A stretch of 64,000 nt of DNA from assembly GCF_000733725.1 (NCBI RefSeq), contig NZ_JMQM01000001.1:1798001-1862000 (forward strand), in the 5' to 3' direction. The notes under the pieces were generated by a model. It made no database searches. It saw only the letters and a list, made by a program, of their open reading frames with translations, and was not told the origin of the DNA. A program made the position numbers and the translations under genes. Below are positions 58,258 through 64,000 of this stretch, piece after piece. Positions within the stretch are counted from its first letter, which is position 1. Every line of letters starts with the position of its first letter. The DNA is from Nitratireductor basaltis. GTDB taxonomy: Bacteria; Pseudomonadota; Alphaproteobacteria; Rhizobiales; Rhizobiaceae.

Positions 58258-59142
58258 GTGGCACCAAGCCTCAGCCGCACCGCACCTGCCAAGATCAATC
58301 TGTGCCTGCATGTGACCGGTCAAAGGCCGGACGGTTATCACCTGCTCGAAAGCCTCGTGGTCTTCACGCAATTCGGTGACCGGCTCACGGTTTCACCTTC
58401 AAGCGAGGACGAATTCACGGTCACTGGCCCGCAGGCCACCGGTCTGCCGGTGGGGGCGGAGAACCTTGTGCTTCGCGCTCGCGATCTTCTGCGTGAGGAG
58501 ACGGGGCATGTTGAACATGTTGCCATCAAGCTTGAGAAGAATCTTCCCGCCGCTTCCGGCATGGGAGGCGGGTCGTCTGACGCGGCTTCAACGCTTATTC
58601 TGTTGAACGCGCTGTGGAAGCTGGGGCTGAAGCAGGATCGGCTGGCACGGATAGCGCTCAAGCTCGGGGCCGATGTTCCCATGTGCCTCAGCGAGACGCC
58701 GCTGATCGCCCGTGGCATCGGTGAAGACATCACGCCTTTAAGCGCAGTCGCAGAGTTATCCGTGCTGCTGGTCAATCCCGGAGTGCCGGTTAGCACGCCG
58801 GAGATCTTCCGCAAGCTCGAGCGCAAGGAAAATCCGCCTCTCCCGCCCCTGACAGCGCTCGACACCGCTCCTGCTCTATTCGATTGGCTCCATCGGACGC
58901 GCAATGATCTGCAGGAGCCAGCCACGCGCATTCAGCCGGAGATTTCGCACTGCCTTTCGGCACTCTTAGCAACGGGGGCGGAGCTGGTGCGGATGACCGG
59001 CTCGGGCGCGACCTGTTTCGGGCTGTTTTCTTCGCAAGAGGCTGCCGAACGGGCGCGTGAGGAAATCTCGGCAAGCCATCCCGACTGGTTTGTCGTCGCC
59101 ACTTCCCTGCTGCACGAAACGGAAGCTTTCGACCATGTCTGA
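58258..59142 (+). CDS. ispE: 4-diphosphocytidyl-2-C-methyl-D-erythritol kinase
   Basis: The GHMP kinase of step four of the MEP pathway. The 294-residue protein has APAKINLCLHVTGQRPDGYH, the ATP loop PAASGMGGGSSDAASTL and TGSGATCFGLF. The start is GTG, 3 bp after the small membrane gene. The end overlaps moaB by 8 bp. Confidence 0.95.
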   Translation: MAPSLSRTAPAKINLCLHVTGQRPDGYHLLESLVVFTQFGDRLTVSPSSEDEFTVTGPQATGLPVGAENLVLRARDLLREETGHVEHVAIKLEKNLPAASGMGGGSSDAASTLILLNALWKLGLKQDRLARIALKLGADVPMCLSETPLIARGIGEDITPLSAVAELSVLLVNPGVPVSTPEIFRKLERKENPPLPPLTALDTAPALFDWLHRTRNDLQEPATRIQPEISHCLSALLATGAELVRMTGSGATCFGLFSSQEAAERAREEISASHPDWFVVATSLLHETEAFDHV

Positions 59143-59674
59143 TATCCCTGCCTTCGTGCCGGTGCGCATTGCCATCCTGACCGTTTCGGACACGCGCAGC
59201 CTGTCTGACGACCGCTCCGGCGACACCTTGGAAAGGCGCGTTCGAGATGCGGGCCATCAGGTGGCCGACCGGAGGATCACGAAGGACAACATCGAAGACA
59301 TCCGTGCAATTGTTGCGGACTGGTCCAAGTGCGACGCGGTGGATGTCGTGCTGACGACGGGCGGAACGGGGTTTACCGGCCGCGACGTCACGCCGGAGGC
59401 TGTCGAGCCTCTCTTCGACAAGCGCATGGACGGCTTCTCCCATGTCTTCCACCGCGTCTCGTTCGAGAAGATCGGCACCTCAACGATCCAGTCGCGCGCA
59501 ACGGCGGGCCTGATCGGGGGCACCTTCGTTTTCTGCCTCCCCGGCTCACCCGGCGCCTGCCGCGATGCATGGGATCTCGTGCTCAAGGATCAGTTCGACA
59601 TCCGCCACAAGCCCTGCAACTTCGTTGAGATCATGCCCCGGCTTGACGAGCATCTGCGCCGCAAGCCCGGCTAG
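59135..59674 (+). CDS. moaB: Molybdenum cofactor biosynthesis protein MoaB
   Basis: A 179-residue protein that adenylylates molybdopterin, as Mog or MoaB. The MoCF block TTGGTGFTGRDVTPEAVEPL is diagnostic, and IGGTFVFCLPGSPGACRDAW follows. The start at 59135 lies inside the end of ispE. A start further upstream is not conserved. A LexA box and the radical SAM gene follow. Confidence 0.93.
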   Translation: MSDIPAFVPVRIAILTVSDTRSLSDDRSGDTLERRVRDAGHQVADRRITKDNIEDIRAIVADWSKCDAVDVVLTTGGTGFTGRDVTPEAVEPLFDKRMDGFSHVFHRVSFEKIGTSTIQSRATAGLIGGTFVFCLPGSPGACRDAWDLVLKDQFDIRHKPCNFVEIMPRLDEHLRRKPG

Positions 59675-59702
59675 AACCTGCCGACAACACCGGAACATAT
59701 TT

Positions 59703-59717
59703 GTTCTTGCTTTGTTC
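59703..59717 (+). promoter_or_regulatory. Putative LexA (SOS) box
   Basis: GTTC-N7-GTTC with the spacer TTGCTTT lies 75 bp upstream of the radical SAM gene and 29 bp after moaB. This is the exact alphaproteobacterial LexA consensus. Chance matches do occur, so binding is inference, but the location in a promoter gap supports it. Confidence 0.65.
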
Positions 59718-59791
59718 TCTATTCTGAAATAGGAATAGATTCATGCAATGCGGGCGCGGGCTTTTGCCCGGAAAAACCCGGTGGAGGTCTC

Positions 59792-60949
59792 ATGGTGGAA
59801 CAGATCGCAAGGGCCGACATTGCTGCTTCAGGCAGTGGAGGCGTCATGGCGGCTAACGCTATCGTTGAAGGTTCTGGCATCCGCGTTCACGAGGGACGCA
59901 GGCGCGGTCGTTCCGCGGGTATCAATCCCACGGGTCGCTTCGAGCCGCTGACGCGACATGTTTTTGACGACGGCTGGGAATCGCTGGAAGAACTGCCGCC
60001 CTTCAAGACGGAAGTCCAGACCGAGCGACCGCGCAGCATCATCACCAGGAATACTTCGCCGGATATTTCTTTCGACCGGTCGATCAACCCCTATCGCGGC
60101 TGCGAGCATGGCTGTGTCTATTGTTTCGCACGACCCACTCACTCCTATATGGGGCTGTCTGCCGGGCTAGATTTCGAGGCGCGTCTCTTCGCCAAGCCTG
60201 ATGCCGCCCGGCTTCTGGAGCGGGAGCTTGGCAAGAAGGGTTATGAGCCGCGCACGATCGCGATCGGCACGAATACCGACCCCTATCAGCCCATCGAGAA
60301 GAAATTCAAGATCATGCGCGAGGTGCTGGAAGTACTCGAGGCACATCAGCATCCGGTGGGGATCGTTACCAAGTCCGCGCTGGTGACCCGCGATATCGAT
60401 ATTCTCTCACGCATGGCGGAAAAGGGATTGGCCAAGGTGGCGCTGTCGGTCACCACGCTGGACCGCCGCCTGTCACGCACGATGGAGCCGCGCGCGGCCA
60501 CACCCACGCGACGACTTGAGACAATCCGTGCGTTGAGTGATGCGGGCATTCCTGTCTCGGTCATGATCGGTCCGGTCATTCCCGGTCTGACGGACAGCGA
60601 GGTCGAGCGCATCCTGGAATCGGCCCATGCGGCGGGTGCGCGCGAGGCAGGTTACATCATCCTGCGGCTGCCGCTGGAAGTCAGCCCGATCTTCAAGGAC
60701 TGGCTGCTGCGTCATTACCCTGACCGCTTCCGCCATGTCATGTCACTCGTGCGCTCCATGCGCGGCGGCAAGGACTACGACGCGGAATGGGGCAAGCGGA
60801 TGAAGGGCACCGGCCCCTATGCCTGGCAGATCGGTCGCCGCTTCGAAATTGCAGCGAAGCGTCTTGGCCTCAATCAGGAAAAGCTGAAGCTTCGCAGCGA
60901 CCTGTTCAAGCCACCCGTCGGTGAAGGTGAACAGCTGACCCTGCTGTAA
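59792..60949 (+). CDS. PA0069-family radical SAM protein, SplB-related
   Basis: A 385-residue radical SAM enzyme. The cluster cysteines are C104, C108 and C111 in [14 protein letters not shown]. The C-terminal half has the radical SAM barrel with [12 protein letters not shown] and [12 protein letters not shown]. It belongs to the COG1533 group that includes spore photoproduct lyase, but the substrate is unknown and the SplB active-site cysteine is not apparent. The start follows GGAGGT. The LexA box upstream points to DNA damage. Confidence 0.88.
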   Translation: MVEQIARADIAASGSGGVMAANAIVEGSGIRVHEGRRRGRSAGINPTGRFEPLTRHVFDDGWESLEELPPFKTEVQTERPRSIITRNTSPDISFDRSINPYRGCEHGCVYCFARPTHSYMGLSAGLDFEARLFAKPDAARLLERELGKKGYEPRTIAIGTNTDPYQPIEKKFKIMREVLEVLEAHQHPVGIVTKSALVTRDIDILSRMAEKGLAKVALSVTTLDRRLSRTMEPRAATPTRRLETIRALSDAGIPVSVMIGPVIPGLTDSEVERILESAHAAGAREAGYIILRLPLEVSPIFKDWLLRHYPDRFRHVMSLVRSMRGGKDYDAEWGKRMKGTGPYAWQIGRRFEIAAKRLGLNQEKLKLRSDLFKPPVGEGEQLTLL

Positions 60950-61065
60950 TTCGATCTCGGCCGGAACGGAGACAGGTTCCCTTTCGGCCTCCCCTCTCCC
61001 GTCGTTGCCATCCCCGGGCCGACGGAGCCTTTCCGGATGCCCCACAACTCCACCGGAAGGGCTTG

Positions 61066-61127
61066 CGGAGAATCGGAAGCGATGCGAGTTTCGCCGCACC
61101 ATGTCTCGCTCGCGTTCCGATTCTCCG
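61066..61127. repeat. 13-bp inverted repeat spanning the rnhB start, with two GANTC sites
   Basis: CGGAGAATCGGAA (61066-61078) is the exact complement of TTCCGATTCTCCG (61115-61127), 36 bp apart. Each arm contains one GANTC site for CcrM (GAATC 61070-61074, GATTC 61119-61123), and the rnhB ATG lies in the loop. CTCCTTTTT follows the right arm, so it could be an RNA switch, a terminator for the radical SAM gene, or a methylation-sensitive site. Confidence 0.55.
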
Positions 61128-61769
61128 CTCCTTTTTGACCTGCCGATCCGGCCGGACTACAGCCTCGAACATGGTATCATGCGCGATGGGACGGCACCTG
61201 TTGCCGGGCTGGATGAGGCAGGGCGCGGACCGCTGGCGGGCCCAGTCGTCGCCGCAGCAGTCATCCTTGACGCAAATCGGCTGCCCGATGGGCTTGATGA
61301 TTCCAAAAGGCTGTCTGCAGAGATGCGCGAGGCACTCTTCGTCCAGGTTCTGGATGCAGCCGTTTCGGTGTCAGTCGCCTCGGTTTGTGCAGCAAGCATC
61401 GATGCTTCCGATATCCGCCTTGCTTCCCTTGAAGCCATGCGCCGCGCACTTCACGGCCTTTGCACACCTGCGCGCTTCGCTCTTGCCGACGGTCGCGACA
61501 TTCCGCCCGGCCTCAACTGCCCCTGCAAGGCCGTCGTTAAAGGGGACCAACGCTCCCAGTCCATCGCGGCAGCCTCGATCATCGCCAAGGTCACACGCGA
61601 CCGAATGATGACGCGCACCGGGCATTGCCAACCGCATTACGGCTTTGACAGCCACGCAGGCTATGCCACCAGGCGCCACCGCGACGCCATCAATCAACAT
61701 GGCCCCGTGCACCGCATCCACCGCATGAGCTTTGCCCCACTGAAATCTCTGGATCTGTTGGCCAGCTGA
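61101..61769 (+). CDS. rnhB: Ribonuclease HII
   Basis: A 222-residue nuclease that removes single ribonucleotides from DNA. The acidic active site is in [17 protein letters not shown] and LADGRDIP, with [20 protein letters not shown] and [15 protein letters not shown] also conserved. I chose ATG 61101 because [13 protein letters not shown] is a typical rhizobial N-terminus. The inverted repeat spans this start. ccrM, its neighbour in some rhizobia, is at the far end of this window. Confidence 0.95.
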   Translation: MSRSRSDSPLLFDLPIRPDYSLEHGIMRDGTAPVAGLDEAGRGPLAGPVVAAAVILDANRLPDGLDDSKRLSAEMREALFVQVLDAAVSVSVASVCAASIDASDIRLASLEAMRRALHGLCTPARFALADGRDIPPGLNCPCKAVVKGDQRSQSIAAASIIAKVTRDRMMTRTGHCQPHYGFDSHAGYATRRHRDAINQHGPVHRIHRMSFAPLKSLDLLAS

Positions 61770-61992
61770 CCACGCCTGGATGGGTCATCGGCATTGCCAA
61801 CCCACCATCCCGGTCGAACATAGCGAGAGTCGGTACCTATTGAGGGGCACGGCCGTTCTGCGCAGAAGGCGCAGGCAGCGGCGGACGGGCACCCGAGACC
61901 GGGCTCTGCTTCACGGTCATCTTCCAATGGGTCCCGGATAGCCTGCTGCTTCCGGGATGACGGAGTGCTGGTTTCCGGGTCCAATCGCGCGC

Positions 61993-62319
61993 GGCACGCC
62001 CCCCTCTGTGCTGACGGACTGCGCTCCGCTTTCACTCCGCGCGTTCGGGCGCTGACAAAGCCAAATGGTTGGCTTTGCCTTGACCTGCGGTCAACCGCTA
62101 CTCACCCCCCACGGGTGGGAAGATTCGCTGGCAGGAACGCTGTGCACTTCGTTAATACGGAAGGTAGCCAGCGTTGCGGCAAGCAGTTTTCCCCTTTCAG
62201 GGGGAGATTCGCCGGCCCGTGCGCAATGCGCCTCGCTTGTACGGAAGATAGCCGCGATCGACGGGAGCAATCTCCCCCCTTGTGGGGGAGATGCCTGGCA
62301 AGGCAGAGGGGGGTGTGCC
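61993..62319. repeat. RIME-like mosaic palindromic element, copy 2
   Basis: Inverted ends GGCACGCCCCCCTCTG (61993-62008) and CAGAGGGGGGTGTGCC (62304-62319) differ by one base pair. The interior contains several smaller palindromic modules around stretches such as TTTTCCCCTTTCAGGGGGAG (62190-62209). The right 60 bp match copy 1 at 44163-44222 with one mismatch. The element is about twice as long as copy 1, a mosaic form. Confidence 0.75.
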
Positions 62320-62358
62320 TGGCGCAAGCTCCTCCGCCATCCCGGGCGCTGTCGTCAC

Positions 62359-62392
62359 AAAAAAACCGCCGGAAGCTTGGCTTGCGGCGGTT
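62359..62392 (-). terminator. Rho-independent terminator of the F0 ATP synthase operon
   Basis: On the minus strand AACCGCCG (62392-62385) pairs with CGGCGGTT (62371-62364), with a 13-nt loop, and runs into seven T (62365-62359). It lies 26 bp after the atpF stop and ends the operon. Confidence 0.88.
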
Positions 62393-62417
62393 CGTTTTGT
62401 TGAGGGGAAGGTAGCGC

Positions 62418-62897
62418 CTAGTTCAGCTTTGCCTTCACCTGACCCAGAGCGTCCTTGAAGAGCTCGGCGCTCTTTGCGCCGTCGACCTTGTCGGCGAGGA
62501 TGTTGCCGGCTGCAGCGACAGCGACGTCGACGGCCAGCGAGCGAACCTCGTTGACGGCGTCGCGCTCCGCCTGAGCGATCTTCTGCTCTGCGAGTGCCGT
62601 GCGGCGCGCGACATATTCCTCGGTCTTTTCCTTGGCCTCGGCGACGATCTGCTTGGCTTCGCGCTTGGCAGCGGACACCATGTCCTGCGCCTCCTGCTCG
62701 GCTTCCTGGCGCTTGCGCTGGTATTCGGCCAGAAGCTGCTGTGCCTCTTCACGCAGACGACGAGCTTCCTCGATCTCGTTGCGGATGCGGTCCGCACGCT
62801 TGTCGAGGGAGCCGTTGATCATGCCCGGCACCTTGAGATAGGCCATGATCGCGAGGAAGATGACGAGGCCGACAAGGGCCCAGAATGTGGCGTCCAT
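62418..62897 (-). CDS. atpF: ATP synthase F0 subunit b
   Basis: A 159-residue stator subunit. One membrane helix (about 5-22) is followed by a long charged coiled coil, with MINGSLDKRADRIRNEIEEA and further heptads to residue 130. It connects F0 to F1. The start follows GGAGAGG. It is the last gene of the F0 operon, 9 bp after the b' gene. Confidence 0.94.
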   Translation of the reverse strand: MDATFWALVGLVIFLAIMAYLKVPGMINGSLDKRADRIRNEIEEARRLREEAQQLLAEYQRKRQEAEQEAQDMVSAAKREAKQIVAEAKEKTEEYVARRTALAEQKIAQAERDAVNEVRSLAVDVAVAAAGNILADKVDGAKSAELFKDALGQVKAKLN

Positions 62898-62906
62898 GGT
62901 CCTCTC

Positions 62907-63485
62907 CTAGCCTTCTGCGCGCTTCACGGCGCTGTCGAGCGTCGCCTTGTCAACCTTTGCGCCAACCAGTTCGGCGACAATGGTTTCGGCAGTCTCGGCC
63001 GCTATGGTGCTGACGTCACCAAGAGCGGTCTTCTTGATCTCTGCGATGCGGCTTTCGGCTGTAGCGAGCTTTTCTTCAAGGCTCTTCTCAACCTGCCGGC
63101 GCTCGGCTTCTGCATCGGCCTTGGCTTCATCGCGCGCTTCCTGGGCGATGGAGCCGGCACGCTTGCGTGCTTCTGCCAGTTCCTGCTCATAGGCTGCGAC
63201 GGCAGCGTCGGCCTCTTCCTTCATGCGTGCTGCCTGATCGAGATCCTGGGCGATGCGGTCACGCCGCACTTCCAGAATGCTACCGATGCGTGGCAGGACG
63301 ACCTTTTTCAGGAAAAGGTAGAAAAGCCCGAAGGTTATCGCCAGCCAAAGAAGCTGGGATGGAAAGGTTGCCGCGTCGAAGGGCGGGAATCCGGCCTCAT
63401 GGCCAGCTTCGCCCGCAACGCCGGTCTCTGAATGTGTTTCGTCGACCGCGTCGGCCGACTGTGCATATGCCGATGCCACGAACAT
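62907..63485 (-). CDS. ATP synthase F0 subunit b'
   Basis: A 192-residue second stator subunit typical of photosynthetic and alphaproteobacterial ATP synthases. An exposed N-terminus (1-40) has acidic stretches, a membrane helix (about 42-60, [19 protein letters not shown]) and a coiled coil with [19 protein letters not shown]. It pairs with subunit b in the stalk. A hairpin lies between this gene and atpE. Confidence 0.93.
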   Translation of the reverse strand: MFVASAYAQSADAVDETHSETGVAGEAGHEAGFPPFDAATFPSQLLWLAITFGLFYLFLKKVVLPRIGSILEVRRDRIAQDLDQAARMKEEADAAVAAYEQELAEARKRAGSIAQEARDEAKADAEAERRQVEKSLEEKLATAESRIAEIKKTALGDVSTIAAETAETIVAELVGAKVDKATLDSAVKRAEG

Positions 63486-63625
63486 GGCCTTCCTCTCGGG
63501 CGCTGCCCCTAATCAACTTTCACAAAGGCTAAGGCAGGCTGGCACCGCTTGCTGCGGTGCCACTGATCTGCATAAGCCTTTCGTGCATCGGGCAGGAGCA
63601 TCTTGTCCCTGCCCTTGCAGCACGT

Positions 63626-63644
63626 GGCCGGCCTGAAGCCGGCC
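63626..63644. repeat. 7-bp stem-loop between atpE and the b' gene
   Basis: GGCCGGC (63626-63632) pairs with GCCGGCC (63638-63644) around CTGAA, 20 bp past the atpE stop in a 178-bp gap. It has no T-run. The c subunit is needed in many copies, so a structure protecting the atpE message would fit. Confidence 0.55.
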
Positions 63645-63663
63645 TGGCTAGTCTCGAGCTCTA

Positions 63664-63888
63664 TTAGGTGAAGAGCAGGAGCAGAGCGATGAGCAGCGAG
63701 AAGATGCCCAGTGCTTCCGTCACGGCGAAGCCGAAGACGAGGCGGCCGAACTGGCCGTCAGCTGCCGACGGGTTGCGCAGTGCGCCCGACAGGTAGGAAC
63801 CGAAGATGTTGCCAAGGCCGAGGGCTGCACCAGCCATGCCGAAACAAGCGATACCGGCGCCGATTGCCTTTGCTGCTTCTACTTCCAT
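63664..63888 (-). CDS. atpE: ATP synthase F0 subunit c
   Basis: A 74-residue proteolipid with two membrane helices. A glycine-rich helix 1 ([21 protein letters not shown]) leads to the polar loop RNPSAADG, and helix 2 carries the proton-binding glutamate in [19 protein letters not shown]. No sodium-type ligand pattern is visible, so protons are expected. The ribosome site AAGGAG is strong. Confidence 0.97.
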   Translation of the reverse strand: MEVEAAKAIGAGIACFGMAGAALGLGNIFGSYLSGALRNPSAADGQFGRLVFGFAVTEALGIFSLLIALLLLFT

Positions 63889-63954
63889 TTTGAACTCCTT
63901 ATGGATCAGATTGCCTGTGATTGAACATGCGGCGCGAGCGCCGATGACCTTTTC

Positions 63955-64000
63955 CTAGTGGCCGCCCGGATGGACTGCATCATTGAGATACATGCAGGTC
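63955..64000 (-). CDS. atpB: ATP synthase F0 subunit a, C-terminal end only
   Basis: The last 14 residues and the stop of a gene that continues past the right edge. Hand translation gives TCMYLNDAVHPGGH, the exact C-terminal style of alphaproteobacterial subunit a. It lies 66 bp upstream of atpE in the usual atpB-atpE order. Confidence 0.9.
   Translation of the reverse strand, partial: TCMYLNDAVHPGGH

Larger units (their letters stand above)
61770..62417. other. Intergenic region between rnhB and atpF
   Basis: This 648-bp gap contains no supported gene. It holds the RIME-like element (61993-62319) and the terminator of the F0 operon (62359-62392). The 61770-61990 part shows no structure I can identify. 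Confidence 0.7.

Overview
The window is a 64 kb piece of an alphaproteobacterial chromosome, most likely from the order Hyphomicrobiales (Rhizobiales) and near the Mesorhizobium/Nitratireductor/Aquamicrobium group. The evidence is a CcrM-type methyltransferase, a complete ctaC-ctaD-ctaB-coxF-ctaG-ctaE block followed by DUF983-SURF1-ispH-thrB-rnhA, separate b and b' subunits of a proton ATP synthase, an IalB-family protein, a LOV histidine kinase of the Brucella type, a GTTC-N7-GTTC SOS box and RIME-like intergenic palindromes. The species assignment is inference. Most of the window is ordinary, dense, GC-rich housekeeping DNA. I see no tRNA, rRNA, CRISPR array, prophage or complete insertion sequence.

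Layout. 1-3.4 kb: 3'-truncated ccrM, a HAD phosphatase, and a PrlF-YhaV toxin-antitoxin pair behind two adjacent palindromes. 3.4-13.1 kb: a lipoprotein, thrC, an M16 peptidase, a GNAT acetyltransferase, a membrane GGDEF-EAL protein, yqgE, an orphan DsbD-N-type protein, a Prx5 peroxiredoxin and a polytopic membrane protein. 13.1-22.1 kb (minus strand): the cytochrome c oxidase operon, then DUF983, SURF1, ispH, thrB and rnhA. 22.5-37.8 kb: IalB-like protein, tldD, the sirtuin cobB, the operon HDAC-xseB-dxs-tlyA-rRNA methyltransferase, aroC-ribB, DUF1344, a histidine phosphatase, fabI, a DnaJ-type cochaperone, a 17-kDa-antigen lipoprotein, pdxH and the LOV kinase. 37.9-42.8 kb: enoyl-CoA hydratase and acyl-CoA dehydrogenase behind a LiuR-like operator, an AT-rich insertion with an unknown gene and a truncated membrane-protein gene, then purD. 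43-56 kb: ubiA, DUF6101, an Asp/Glu racemase-family protein, an FAD-linked dehydrogenase, tsaC/sua5, glyQ-VOC-glyS, a TPR-LysM protein and a polyprenyl diphosphate synthase. 56-64 kb: DUF2007, a TrmN6-like methyltransferase, an S49 peptidase, ispE, moaB, a radical SAM gene behind a LexA box, rnhB, a RIME-like element, and the F0 ATP synthase genes running off the right edge.

How the genes work together. A large share serves aerobic energy metabolism and isoprenoids. dxs, ispE and ispH are steps 1, 4 and 7 of the MEP pathway. The polyprenyl synthase and ubiA lead to ubiquinone, and ctaB makes heme O for the oxidase encoded beside it. The F0 genes use the proton gradient. Other genes serve threonine synthesis (thrB, thrC), the shikimate pathway (aroC), riboflavin (ribB), pyridoxal phosphate (pdxH), purines (purD), fatty acids (fabI) and glycyl-tRNA (glyQ, glyS).

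The parts that stand out are the AT-rich scar at about 40.6-41.55 kb, the LexA-box radical SAM gene, the LOV kinase, the double palindrome of the toxin-antitoxin pair, a 13-bp inverted repeat carrying two GANTC sites across the rnhB start, a terminator-like hairpin just before glyS, and several proteins with degenerate or appended domains.
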